Shown here: one piece after another, positions 31,017 through 42,500 of the stretch
Numbering within the stretch: the stretch's first letter is position 1
Layout: the number at the start of each line of letters is the position of its first letter
Assembly (NCBI RefSeq): GCF_001661265.1
Contig: NW_017567012.1
Span: 1-64,000, forward strand
Source of the DNA: Saitoella complicata NRRL Y-17804
Lineage: Eukaryota; Ascomycota; Saitoellomycetes; Saitoellales; Saitoellaceae
DNA: 64,000 nucleotides
Reading direction: 5' to 3'
Translations under genes and position numbers: made by a program
The notes under the pieces: generated by a model
Told to the model about the DNA's origin: nothing
The model's database searches: none
The model's input: only the letters and a program-made list of their open reading frames with translations

Positions 31017-33086
31017 ATGGTAAGCTTCCTCTAAAGTTAAATGGGGAAAAGTGAATAACGAATAGAGGTACAGCTCAGGAGTCTTTCCTTCTCGTCTATC
31101 GTTGGTGATTGCTATGAAGCAGTGACGTCCTTTGCACGACCTCGAACGTCTTCGAGATTACGGAATTTGGCCGCCGCTGCTGGTGGGGCTGACGGGGAAG
31201 GTACTCCACAAGTGAGAAAGGGAGAAGAAGAGGTTTCTGATTCAGAGAGTGAGAGTGACGAGGAAATTGGTGAGGAAGAGATGAAGGGTGGGAACGGGAG
31301 TGACGAGGAGTATGTCGACGTCGAGGGGATCGTGGAGGACCAGGGAGGGAGACCAATGGTCGACATCATTGCGCCAACACCAACCTACCCCGTCTCTGTC
31401 CCCGTCATCAAGAAAATCGATGAAGACTCCGCATCGCTTCAATCCACCGAAACGACACTCACGACGATCAGCACCTCTGCCCTAGGCGAAGAAGGTCCAC
31501 CCGCGAAGAAGAGAAAGGTCGTCGTGGGATTACGGAATTTGGGGAATACCTGCTACACCAACGCCGTCGTACAAGTCCTAGCGTACATACCCCCTCTCCC
31601 CTCCTCCCCCCAATTCTCCCTAATGACATTGAGTCCCGCAGTCACACCGAGCCCCTCCGCGACTACTTCCTCACAAACGCCACCTCCTTCGGTCCCCCAA
31701 CTCTCTCCCAAGCCTCTCAATCCTCCGATCGCCCCATGACCCCACCCGTCCGTGGCCCACGTACACGGCGTGCAGCGGCACTGCAGAAGTTGGAAGCGGA
31801 GACGCCGATTGAAGTTAACCTTTGTGCCGAGTTTGCGACGTTGGTTAATTCGATTTGGCATGAGGAGGAGGTATCGCATTCACCCGCCTCCCTGGCAAGT
31901 CTGGCACCGATTGGGGGAAAGGCGAAGAGGGTGAGGAGTAGGACTGGGACGCCCACGACAGGTCCGGGAAGTATTTCCCCTCATGCGTTCAGTGCCGCCG
32001 TAACCCGCGCCGTACCCTCCTTCGAACTCGGCGAACAACACGACGCACAAGAGTTCCTTCGATGTGTATTACAACGCATGTCAACTGAAATCGGCGAGCA
32101 CAAACGGAAGGAGTTGTTCGGTGAGGAAGCGGGTGTGGACGTCGATGGCTGGGATTTCAGAGGGTTGGAGGAGAGTGGAGTCGTACAGCAAGTGTTTGGG
32201 GGGATGTTACAGAACAAGGTCAGTAAGCACTACCGAGGTATTCGCATACGCGTGAACTAATTGGTGTTACTGACAGATTAAATGCCTACACTGCGGCCAC
32301 ACCTCCATCAAGCCTGAGCCATTCCTGGATTTATCACTGGATATCCCGGTCGATACGGCATCGTGTACGATTCAGGAATGTCTCAACCTCTTCTCCTCAC
32401 CCGAAGAACTCGGTGGGGAGACAACCACGAACACGACCACAACAAGCGCCGCAACGACCCCGGACTCAACACCTACCCCCTCCATCACCACTGACATCGA
32501 CACCTCGGCTTCCGCCCCATCCTGGCTCTGCCCCAGCTGTCGTCTCCGCCGGCCATGTACGAAGTCACTAGCCATCTCGGCATTACCGCAAGTCTTGTGT
32601 CTTCATCTCAAACGGTTTAAATGGGCTGGTCCTAACCCGAGTGCTGCGCTGGAAGTGGCTGAGCTGGGGACGACGAAGAAAAGGAGGAGGAGACACACGA
32701 AGGGGATGGATAAGTTGAAGATTACGACGCCGGTCACGTTTCCTCTCACTGGCCTTGATGTGTCTGAGTTTACCGAGCGTGAAGGCGGGGGTGAGGAGCA
32801 TAAGGAGGAGGAAGAGGGTGTGGTGTATGATGCATTTGGGGTTGTTGTGCATCATGGTGTCAATATTAACTCGGGCCATTATACCGCGTATATTTTGCGT
32901 GAGGGTGAGGGAGAGGGTGAGGGCGTGGGCGTGGAGGGCACAGGGAGTGATTGGTGGCATCTGGATGATGAGAAGGTTAGGAAAGTTGAGGAGAAGGAGG
33001 TCGAGGCTTCGCAGGCGTATATGATTTTTTATCGCAAGAGGACTACCGCCTCCGCAGAGCCCACAGTCGATGACCTTAGTGTCTGA
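31017..33086 (+). CDS. Ubiquitin-specific protease (peptidase C19)
   Basis: Proposed exons: 31017-31019 (ATG only), 31074-31582, 31642-32218, 32277-33086; introns 54, 59 and 58 nt, all phases consistent, giving 632 residues. The frame from 31074 has no in-frame ATG before an upstream stop, which requires a 5' exon; the first exon is the least certain. The second intron restores QVLAHTEPLRDYFLTN after the Cys box GLRNLGNTCYTNAVVQ. Other C19 features: GEQHDAQEFLRCVLQRM, zinc-type CLHCGHTS ... CPSC, LHLKRFKW, and the His box NSGHYTAYI with WWHLDDEKV. The acidic N terminus and PPAKKRKVV suggest a nuclear enzyme. It removes ubiquitin from substrates; which Ubp class it belongs to was not resolved. 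Confidence 0.85.
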
Positions 33087-33631
33087 TTGTTGATTGGAGA
33101 GAATGAGAAGAAATGAATAGCATAAAGCACGGAAAGAATGATCCGTTGAATGGGTCAAGAGAATCAGAGCATGAATACCAGGAGTTTGTGGGAGTTTGAA
33201 GCGTGCATTGCTGGGTTGCTGGGTTTGGATATGTGATGGTGGAGCATTACTACCTATCTATTATTTGTTGCATTTAGGGGGTGTGTACGATCATTGCTTA
33301 CTGCAACGTAGTGAAGAAAGTTGGTATGCATGACTGTATATGTGTTGCCTTGAGCTTGGTGTTATTGTGACTGTATAACCTTGACAATGTTCGTTCGAGA
33401 TATGACTTATCGAAACGATAAAAATAGCGTCCAAGCATTAGCTACAATGAAGCACGCGAGCTGCTCATGAGAGCTGTGAACCGTATGAGAGAACAACCTT
33501 ATAGCAGTGCACCATGGTAAAGGGCAATAACACTCATTAATAATACTATACGGCAGTTCCGAGTTTGATTAAGTGATATATAGATAACTCCAACGCCCCG
33601 TCCGTTCCCGAGACTGTCCTAATTCAAACAT
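33087..33631. other. Convergent intergenic region, no gene seen
   Basis: 545 bp between the 3' ends of the UBP gene and the 1582-residue gene. AT-rich and without coding signal, consistent with two 3' UTRs and terminators. Confidence 0.4.
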
Positions 33632-36600
33632 TCAAACAAATTCCTCAAGTTGCATGAGCCCAATCCATCTTCCTTGGCTCATCTCATATTCCCACGCCTT
33701 CAACAACTCCAAATCGTTGGCTTTGTACTCGTCATTACCCAAACTTGACACCAGCAACACAGGGTCGCGTTGTACAACCTCGGCAAGCTCGCCTCTGAGT
33801 AGCAAGTCGACAACGCTGACGAGGTCCTCGACAGTAGCAGGTGGCACAAAGACTTCCTCGTCCGCATCTTCATCCATCTCGATCATAGCTTCTTGGAAGG
33901 TAGCCTCGTCAATGGTTGCAAGAGAATCTGCATCACCGGCAGCAATGAGCCTCTTGATAACATTCCTGGGAGCATACGCTGCCCTGAGGTCACGCAGTGT
34001 CCGTAATGCGAACATTGAGAGCCCCGATGTCATTAGATGATAGATAAGCTCTTGCAAAGGGAAGGAAAGCGGGCTTTCCAGTTGAGCAAGCGACCCACGC
34101 GGCATCAAACGGCTCCTTCGTCGCAATGACGGCTTCGGTATAAGCGACAAGTTCGGCGGCGTTGCCAGGGCCTCTTGAACGAGGCGCATTGATTCCTGCT
34201 GTTCATAATACGCCATTTCAACATGCGGCGCAAACTCGGCGTGTTCGACTGTTACTGTTACTTCTGCCGAATCCACGGGCGCGACCATGTCTTCAGGCGC
34301 GGCATCAACGGGTTCCTCGTTATTCTCCCCGGCCATCCCGTCCAAGAGCAACCCCTCGGACTCCATCAGCGAGCGCTTCTTCTGCTCCTGCTTTTCAAAT
34401 CGCGACGCCTTGCGCCTAGCCTTCTTCTTCAGCATACGCTTGTCGTTGATGTTGCGCCGTCTCTTGCCCCCGCCCTTGAGACCTTCATCTTCGCTCTCCT
34501 CCTCGCTCGAGTCCGTAGCCTCCCCGTCATCCGATCCACCTTCCTCGTCGTCACTACCCTTTCCATTCTCCACTCCTTCGCCGCTCTCGATTTCGTCTCC
34601 CGCAACACCCGGGCGAGCAATGGGACCGGCCTTGCGGCAAAAGTGCAATGTGCGCTCGTTTTCTTTCCTGTCAACTTCGCCCTTCATTCTTGTCGATTGC
34701 GGATCGTTTTGGGGGACTTGAAAGACGTGATTCGCATCGCCAGACAGCTCAGCTTCCTCCATCGCAACGTCTTCAACAACTGCAAAGCGTTCATTATCGT
34801 CAATGAGCTTGTCATCTGTGTCGTTCATAACGACGTCAGCGTCAGAGTGAGGGACGGTCTCATCAAGAGTTTCAGCGGCACCACGATCAGCTGCCTCATT
34901 GACAGCATCTGCCTCGACAGCGTCAGCGGTGGCCTTGTCGAGGACCTCGAGTTGACTCTGCAATAATTCGTCTACTCTCGAACTCAATGCCGATAATGTC
35001 GTGAACTTGCCATTGGCCAAGTGTTCAAGATCGCGAAGACCGCGGAACGAATTCCGAGTGATATGCTCACTTCGGAAGTACTCAAGCACGAGCCCAAGTT
35101 TCTCCGTAAAATCTACAAGTTCCTCTGCAGAGTGCTCGACCAGCAAGCTCTCTGAGATGTCAGGCGTAAGCGCGGGAGAAGTTTTGACAGTGACCTCCGT
35201 CTCAACGCATTCCTGTCGTGATGCAGGAGGACCCAGCGTGCTTGCTGTGCTAGGTACTGGTGCATCATCAACCTTGTATGCGATAGATGGAGACGGCGAT
35301 TGGAGAGGTATCTCATCAGGACGACCAGCTGACAAAGTAGCTGAGCTAGAATCAGAGGCCTCGATCGCTGGAGATCCAAGGATGCTGTCCTGCGGGGTGA
35401 AACCCAGCGCCTGTAACCATCTACCTCTACTCCAGTCGTTCATAAAGGTAGACAGAACCTGATGATCCCGTTGCGAGAAACTCTTGTTCCTTTTCGCCTT
35501 ATCCGCAAGAATATCCAGTTGCACTTGCAAAAGAACATCCACACGAGAGCATAACTCAGGCATACTCTGCGGCATCAATTTCGCTTGTGTAGGATCCATA
35601 ACAGCTTTCGCCAGGTCCTTCAAGCTCTTGATGGCCTTCGAGTTGCCGTGCATGCCTTGTGCACTAAGGTAATCTACGAGTGCCGCCAGAGGCTTACAGC
35701 CCTGGATCTCGGGAGTCTTTTTGACAGTACCTCCTAGGGAAGACTCTTGCAACTTTGGTGGGAAGACGGCTGCGTTCTGCACGGAAAGGACTACGTCGCG
35801 GTTCGCAGTGGGGCTTTTTGAGGCCTCTTCACGGACCTGCTTCGTAACCGGACCGGAGGCAGCTCGTCTTTTCGACCACCTCAAACTCATAGGTACGTCG
35901 CTGTCAGAGTCAGAATCACGAGTTACTTTTTCTTCGGCTACAGGAGCAGCAGCAGAATTAGCAACAACATCTTGCATCTGCTTTTCCTCGACTTCTACAC
36001 CTGGCGCAGGCTGGTTCATGTCACTCGTGACGTTCTGGGGAGCCTCGTTAGCAACGACAGCATCATCAGCGGCAACAGCCTGTACAGCTTCACTCATCAC
36101 AGCATCCTGCAACGTCATCCGTCCCATCGAGATCGGCACCGTCGGTGTCAGCGGTGTCATCTCACCGTCGTTCTTACCCACTGCATCCTCCGGAAACAAC
36201 TCATTAGCCAACGCCAGCGTTTGCTCGGGTACCTCCCCTTTCAACATAGCCATCAACTCCGCATCCCCAATCAACCCCAACTCGACCTCCATCCGCTTGA
36301 CAAGCTCAAGCTTCTCCGGCATACGAAGGGTCGTCCGAAGGGATTGCATTGAAAGGATCGAGTTCTGCAGTACCTGCCTCAGGCTTTCCTGGGGGTTGAA
36401 GAACTGCCTGGAAAGATCCAAGCTATTCTGAGCATTCACAGACTTCTTAGCAACAGGTACTGAAACAAGAGTGCGCTTTGGAGTGGCCCGCTCACGCTCT
36501 CCAGCAGTGTTCGCCGCTCTCTGGTTGGGCGTACTAGCCTGAACCGCATGCCTAGAGACCGACACAATCCTCTGCTGCGAAGAACCACCCGTCGGCGCCG

Positions 36601-38380
36601 GCTTCCATTCCTTGCTAGTAATCGGCACCGGTCTCCGACTAGGATTATACACATCAGACTTGCTCCCAGACTTAGACTCATACCCAACGACCGAACGTCG
36701 GGTCATCTTGCTGCCATCCGATCCCGGTCCAGCCGGTTTCGGTGTCTGTGGAAACCCCGCCTCCTCCCCCGTCCTCTTCCTCGAACCCATCGGACTAAGC
36801 GGACTCTCCGGCCCCAAACCCGGACTCAGAGCAACATCAGCTATCTCCCCATAAATATCCTCCAAAGACAAACTCGCCCCAGCGAGCCTCTCCGCATTCC
36901 TAAGAGCCTTCTCACGTCTCCTCTCGGCCTTGCTCTTTTTCGGGAGTATTTTGCATTGGATGAGAGGTGGGGGCATTCCCACCGCTGCCAGGAAATCGGG
37001 GGGACCCGCTGGAGGTTTCTCGTCGTCGAGGTCCGTTGGATCGGGTTTGGCATGTTCTGGGGAATCTAAGGCTTGTAGGCGGCGTTGCATCGCCTCTTCC
37101 AACCGTGCGACGTGGGCGTCGTAGATGGGCATGTCTGGAGGTGGAGGGGAGTAGCGATCGTCATCTTCCTCATCGCCGGGCGAGGCGGGTTTGATGACGC
37201 CTGTCCCGTTGACGGCGGCTTCGGGGGTGCCATTTGATACTGGCTTCCGAACGTCAGTCACCTCGCCCATCTGCACGTCCCCATCATCCGGACCATAAAG
37301 AGCCAAATCAATAGCCTCCTCATCAAACTCCTCCACCCGCTTCTCCAGGGTACGCTCAGACAGTTTCACAAGTGGTCGCGGTGGAGGAGGCGAATAAGCC
37401 ATCTCGATCGTACGCTCAGAAAGTTCAAGAGGTTGTGGTGGTGGAGGTGAATAAGCCATATCCGCCTCATCCTCTGGTTCCTCCGCCACATACGCAGCAG
37501 CCTCTTGTACCTCTTCTTCGAAGAACATAGCTGTGATGGCAGCGTCGTCGATTTCCATGGCTTCCTCCACTTGGACCGTGGATTGCACAGTTTGAATGTC
37601 GCCGTTCTGGCGGGCTTGCTTTGCCTCTTTGCGGGCACGCCGTTTTTCGTTCTTTTCCTCTTTCTTTGCTTTCTTTTTCAAAGCACGCTCCTCCGCCGCT
37701 CTCGCCGCATCCGCATCCGGCTCCTCCGGTTCCTTCGGTGGTGTCGTCCTTCGTCGTCGTTCTCGTGCTTCTCTCTCCCGTATTGCTTCCCGCTCCGCTC
37801 TCCTGTTGATCTTTTTCTGCCTCTCCACAAAATCCAGAAACAAATTCGCCCTGGCAACAAACGCCTCCCTACAATGAAACACCCTCTCTCTCTCCGCCTC
37901 CCCCATCCCACTCCACACTTCAACCCTCTTCCTATGCCCCTCACTCTCCAAATGCTCTCCAACATCGTCTTTCCTGCCCAACCAAAATGGACAAGCGGCG
38001 CATTGCTGTAATTCCGGCATATTATCAGGTATTTCTTCTTCTGGACGGGAGCGCGGGGTGGGAGGGAGGCCGCGCGCGATGAGGGCGGTATTGGAGAGAT
38101 GGAGGGAGGAGGAGAGGTGGGTGGTTATGGAGTCGGGGGTCAGGAAGTATTCGCCGGGGCAGGAGGTGCATTCGCACCATTCTATGGGTGGGACATCCGG
38201 GTCGAGGCGTTCCCTATCTAGCGAATCCGTAGAGGTATCGGAGTCGTAGCCCCCGTACTCTCCGTCGTCACGATCAGGTTGGGTTTGACCACGACGCGCT
38301 TGAGATACGATCGCTCTTCTTTCTCTTCTTGACGCAGCAGAACCTTGAGCGTGATGTGACTGATCCATGTCCGTTGGCAC
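33632..38380 (-). CDS. Large hypothetical protein with two zinc fingers and a three-copy C-terminal repeat
   Basis: 1582 residues in one exon. Residues about 65-180 hold two C2H2-like fingers (CTSCPGEYFLTPDSITTHL..SLH and CAACPFWLGRKDDVGEHLESEGH), similar in spacing to U1-type/matrin fingers. A long basic coiled coil (RRAEREAIREREARERRRR; KKKAKKEEKNEKRRARKEAK) follows, then acidic disordered segments, including a near-duplicate MAYSPPPP-x-PL-x-LSERT pair. From about residue 890 there are three related helical blocks (about 893-993, 1087-1145, 1440-1582), each with a hydrophobic helix, L(R/K)DL, and VD-x-LL-x2-(Q/E)L. Blocks 1 and 3 also share a closing S-x-GRW motif. I know of no named family; RNA- or chromatin-linked function is inference from the fingers and basic regions. 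Confidence 0.85.
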   Translation of the reverse strand: MPTDMDQSHHAQGSAASRRERRAIVSQARRGQTQPDRDDGEYGGYDSDTSTDSLDRERLDPDVPPIEWCECTSCPGEYFLTPDSITTHLSSSLHLSNTALIARGLPPTPRSRPEEEIPDNMPELQQCAACPFWLGRKDDVGEHLESEGHRKRVEVWSGMGEAERERVFHCREAFVARANLFLDFVERQKKINRRAEREAIREREARERRRRTTPPKEPEEPDADAARAAEERALKKKAKKEEKNEKRRARKEAKQARQNGDIQTVQSTVQVEEAMEIDDAAITAMFFEEEVQEAAAYVAEEPEDEADMAYSPPPPQPLELSERTIEMAYSPPPPRPLVKLSERTLEKRVEEFDEEAIDLALYGPDDGDVQMGEVTDVRKPVSNGTPEAAVNGTGVIKPASPGDEEDDDRYSPPPPDMPIYDAHVARLEEAMQRRLQALDSPEHAKPDPTDLDDEKPPAGPPDFLAAVGMPPPLIQCKILPKKSKAERRREKALRNAERLAGASLSLEDIYGEIADVALSPGLGPESPLSPMGSRKRTGEEAGFPQTPKPAGPGSDGSKMTRRSVVGYESKSGSKSDVYNPSRRPVPITSKEWKPAPTGGSSQQRIVSVSRHAVQASTPNQRAANTAGERERATPKRTLVSVPVAKKSVNAQNSLDLSRQFFNPQESLRQVLQNSILSMQSLRTTLRMPEKLELVKRMEVELGLIGDAELMAMLKGEVPEQTLALANELFPEDAVGKNDGEMTPLTPTVPISMGRMTLQDAVMSEAVQAVAADDAVVANEAPQNVTSDMNQPAPGVEVEEKQMQDVVANSAAAPVAEEKVTRDSDSDSDVPMSLRWSKRRAASGPVTKQVREEASKSPTANRDVVLSVQNAAVFPPKLQESSLGGTVKKTPEIQGCKPLAALVDYLSAQGMHGNSKAIKSLKDLAKAVMDPTQAKLMPQSMPELCSRVDVLLQVQLDILADKAKRNKSFSQRDHQVLSTFMNDWSRGRWLQALGFTPQDSILGSPAIEASDSSSATLSAGRPDEIPLQSPSPSIAYKVDDAPVPSTASTLGPPASRQECVETEVTVKTSPALTPDISESLLVEHSAEELVDFTEKLGLVLEYFRSEHITRNSFRGLRDLEHLANGKFTTLSALSSRVDELLQSQLEVLDKATADAVEADAVNEAADRGAAETLDETVPHSDADVVMNDTDDKLIDDNERFAVVEDVAMEEAELSGDANHVFQVPQNDPQSTRMKGEVDRKENERTLHFCRKAGPIARPGVAGDEIESGEGVENGKGSDDEEGGSDDGEATDSSEEESEDEGLKGGGKRRRNINDKRMLKKKARRKASRFEKQEQKKRSLMESEGLLLDGMAGENNEEPVDAAPEDMVAPVDSAEVTVTVEHAEFAPHVEMAYYEQQESMRLVQEALATPPNLSLIPKPSLRRRSRLMPRGSLAQLESPLSFPLQELIYHLMTSGLSMFALRTLRDLRAAYAPRNVIKRLIAAGDADSLATIDEATFQEAMIEMDEDADEEVFVPPATVEDLVSVVDLLLRGELAEVVQRDPVLLVSSLGNDEYKANDLELLKAWEYEMSQGRWIGLMQLEEFV

Positions 38381-39006
38381 GGCGTCTCCGTCACTCTCGT
38401 CTCGTCTGGTCTGTCGCGGGTTATATTGAGTTCATGGCGGGGATGCGTGGCCTGCATGAACGTACGGCCACTTTCAATACGAACAAAGATACGGGCTGAA
38501 ACGCGAAACAAATGGAGCGTTTTGTATGGGATTACAATCGTTATGGGTGTCGTTTTTGTAACCGTGCACGTGCATTTCAGTTGGCATGAAACGGAAGGTA
38601 GCTCCATCTAAGACGCCCGCTGTATGCATATGATGGCCACGTACATTGCAATGTCCAGGGTTGTATGCCGTCCCGGACTCCTTGAGCAGAAGCCATATCG
38701 GTCTCATCATTTGCCCACGGATTCGACTTGTAAAGGCAGGTTAAACGCATGGTCTTTCGACCGGCGGATGGTGCTGGAAAGGAAAACTGTATTGTACATG
38801 CTTGATGATGTCTCTCGTCCAAAACAGTCCGGAATAGACCTCGATCTCCACCTTAATATGTGCTGAAATTGATCCCATAAACGCCGTTTGCCCAAAAGTC
38901 TTGTCTCGTCCCTCACCTCCTTCCTTCTCTGATCACCACATCGCTTATCCCTGTCTTTGCCTGGTATCTCGTCGTTAGCATACACCAACACTTCAACATC
39001 ATCGGA
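38381..39006. other. Intergenic region upstream of the 1582-residue gene
   Basis: 626 bp between two minus-strand genes (bL36m 3' side and the promoter of the large gene). No coding sequence, repeat or RNA gene recognised. Confidence 0.4.
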
Positions 39007-39228
39007 TCAAGCATACTTGTGCTTGGGGTTCTTGCTGCAAATAATATAAAGCCTGCCCTTCCGCTTCACACTCGCGCAACCCGTACACATCTTCTTCACC
39101 GATGATCGGACTTTCATTCCGCGGCTGAAGACGGAGACGGCGGCGGCGGGCTGGGTGGAGGAGAGGAATGCCATGGTCGGCCTCATAGCGGTGAGGCCGA
39201 GGCCTTGACGGAGGGCGGAGAAGAGCAT
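39007..39228 (-). CDS. RTC6: Mitochondrial large-subunit ribosomal protein bL36m
   Basis: 73 residues from ATG 39228; the longer upstream frame is not needed because [17 protein letters not shown] already forms a mitochondrial presequence. The mature end is a complete bacterial-type L36: [22 protein letters not shown], then [15 protein letters not shown], with the CxxC..C..H zinc site. It is divergent from RAD2 with 298 bp between the start codons. Confidence 0.95.
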   Translation of the reverse strand: MLFSALRQGLGLTAMRPTMAFLSSTQPAAAVSVFSRGMKVRSSVKKMCTGCASVKRKGRLYIICSKNPKHKYA

Positions 39229-39526
39229 TGTCTGGACTGTTTGTAAGAGGTGTGATGTACGTGCCCGGAACTTTTGGTGCACGGTAAGGTGGGGGGATGC
39301 AGGCGATGCAATGACCGGCATGGTGACCTCCAGAAGGGACATATGCTATGTGAAAAAAGGAATTCCCTTTTCTTTCAATGTTTTACGAGTTTTGGTTTCT
39401 ACTCTACTCTGTTCTCAAGACCGTTTCTCGGCTACGTCATTGTGTATGGGGTTCGAGGTTCGCCCAAACTTTATCGCCAACGACCTCGACGACCTCGACG
39501 ACCTCGACAACCTCCAGCAATCAGCG
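39229..39526. promoter_or_regulatory. Divergent promoter bL36m / RAD2 with a 9-bp tandem repeat
   Basis: The 298-bp gap serves both genes. At 39481-39507 there are three perfect copies of CGACCTCGA plus a partial one, 20 bp before the RAD2 ATG. The frame is open through this repeat, so if translation began at an ATG further upstream (near 39445) it would encode an NDLDDLDDLDNL extension. Confidence 0.5.
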
Positions 39527-42500
39527 ATGGGCGTAACAGGACTCTGGACAGTCCTAGAACCCTGCGCCCGCCCCGTCCGCCTCGACCAACTCGCAAAGAA
39601 ACGCCTTGCAGTCGACGCCTCGATCTGGGTCTACCAATTCCTCAAAGCCGTCCGCGACAAATCTGGGAACCAACTCCGCAACTCCCACATCGTCGGATTC
39701 TTCCGACGAATCTGTAAGTTATTATTTTTTGGGATCAAGCCTGTATTCGTGTTTGATGGAGGGGCACCGGTGTTGAAGAGACAGACGATTGCGAATCGGT
39801 TGAAGAGGAGGGAGGGGAGGAGGGAGGATGCGGTCAGGACTGCGGGAAAGTTGTTGGCGTTGAGGATGAAGCAGAAGGTGTTGGAGGATAAGCAGAGGGA
39901 TAAGGCGACACTGAATCCCACGAACGAAGGCGGTGATGAGATCCCGGAGAATGTGGTATACTACGGCGAACCACAATACGCACTTCAGAATAACCCCAAA
40001 CCCGCAGCACCGACAAAGAGTGGTCCATTGGGGAATACACCAGCGTTAGGAAACCTCCAACGCGACTTCCGCAAAAAAGACGCCTACGACCTCCCCCGCC
40101 TCGACGTCCCCCTCGAAGACCTCGCCTCCCAAGCCGACCCCCGCATCATGACACAAGAAGATCTCGAAGAATACGCCCGCCAATTCGAAGGCGGCGAAGA
40201 CATCACCCTTTACGACTTCTCCAAAATCGACTTTGACGGCGAGTTCTTTACATCTCTCCCTGTGGCGGATCAGTACAATATCATCAATGCTGCGCGATTG
40301 AGGAGTAGGTTGAGGATGGGGTTGGCGAAGGAGCAGTTGAGTGAGATGTTTCCTAATCGGCTGGAGTTTTCGAAGTTTCAGATTGAGAGAGTGAAGGAGA
40401 GGAACGACTTAACGCAGCGCTTATTCAACATCAACGGAATGAACGAAGTCGGCGCACGCCGAATCGCGTCCGAGAGAGGGCGTGAATACATGCTTGTCAA
40501 GAACGAAGGCGCGGAAGGTGGGTATGCACTCGGCGTACGAGACGGAGCAGCGGATAAACCGGTTGTGGTTGATCCTTCGTCGCCGGTTATTCCTCCGGTG
40601 AGTGAAGAAACGGATAGTGAGGATGATGGGGCGTTTGAGGATGTTCCGATTCCGGGGGTGAACGTGCCGCCGCCGTTGAGGGCGCCTAGTCCGCCGAGAC
40701 GGGAGCGGCCCCAATTCAGACCGACGAGGCCGAGAAGGACGGAGCAGCCTACGCAGCGAGGTAATGCTTTATTCAGGGCAGTCAGTGATGAAGGCAACGA
40801 GGAGGAAGAGTACGGGAATGATGATGACGATGTTGAGATGGCAATGGCTATGTCGATGGACGAAGCCAGAGGAGATGCGAGGGAAGACGATGAACTACAA
40901 CGGGCTATCAATGCGTCTCTTCAGGAGCAGAACGTCCCCGTGGCAAGGCCTATGCAAGAGGCCGTCATGCTTGAAGATGATTCTGACTATGAGGATGAAC
41001 AAAGGGCTATTGCGATGTCTCTGGAGAATACCAACGATGTCGGGCCAAGCCGCCCAGCAGCTGAGGAAAGAAGCCCAGCTTTGGTCATGGAAAACGACTC
41101 AGGCGATGAAATGGAGGGGGAGCAAGCACCTGGTGGTTTCTTGACGGAGGCCGAGCAGCCGAAACAGAAAGAGCCGGAGTTGCCACCGTGGTTTTCAGCT
41201 GCTGAGCAAGTAGCTAACAAGGTGAAGGCGGAGGAAACTTCAGAGGCGGTTGCCGAAGAACCAAAGGAGCAACAAGAGAAGAACGAGGCGGCGCTTTTGC
41301 CGTTTCAGCAGATGCAGTCGTTTTTGAAGAAGAAAGCTCCAGCTGGATCAGCTCGCGCTTCGAACGCCAAGCTGTTGTTTGACGAACCGGCGCCAGAAGC
41401 TAGCGATACAAATGGTAGCGGTTTCGACCCGTCATTGTTGAAGCGGAAGCAGGCAGGGCCCTCAATCGTCTTTGATGAGCCTGAGGCAGTTAAAGCGGGA
41501 GAACCTGAGGTCGTCGATTTGAGTTCTCCTCCTCCTGAGGTGACGGTACCAGACAACGAGCCTTTGCACGAGTTTCCTGGGGACGCCATTCGAGCGGATG
41601 ACGAGGACAGTGCGGCTACTCCTACGCCTCGGCAGAAGACCCCACCGCAGGTGATCGCGTTGGATGCAGAGGACGATGATGATGAGGATGACGATGTGAC
41701 ATTGCAGCCTGAAGCTATTGCTGAAGCTGCGAAGGTTTTGCAAGAAAGTCCGCCGCCTCCAATGGCTGATACGGACCTGTTTGCGGAGTACGTGCGTGCT
41801 CAACCGCCCCCACCTGAGAAGCAGCTGTCACCGTTACCTGATGCCAACGAGGATGAACATGCATCGATGTCGGAGCAAGTGCCCGAGGCGGATACTACCA
41901 TTCCTTGGTCCCCGTCCCCTGAGCTTTCACAGATGGAAGAGACTGGACAAGAAGCATTAGCGGCAGACACCAGCGCTGAGCTCGTCGGTGAAGACCAGTT
42001 CTTCTCGGACGATGAGGACGAACAACTCATGATGCAACTTGCCCAAGAAGCCGAAGAACACGCTCGTTTCACGAATGAACTTCGTGGCCCGGCCTCTGAG
42101 CCGCAAACAAACGAAGACTTCGAGCGTGAACTGCGTCAGTTGCGTAATCAGCAGAAGAAAGATCGACGTGATGCAGATGAGGTAACGCAGGTGATGATCA
42201 AAGAATGTCAGGAGCTCCTCCGGCATTTCGGGCTTCCTTATGTCACTGCTCCTATGGAAGCCGAAGCGCAGTGCGCTGCATTGGTTGAGATGGGATTGGT
42301 TGATGGAGTTGTCACGGATGACTCTGACGTGTTGCTTTTTGGTGGTACGCGTATCTACAAAAACATGTTCAACCAGGCTAAGTATGTTGAGTGTTACTTG
42401 ATGGATGACCTGAAGCGTGAGTATAACCTAGACCGTGAGAAGCTGATCAAAGTCGCGCACTTGCTGGGTAGTGACTATACTGAAGGACTGCCCACTGTCG

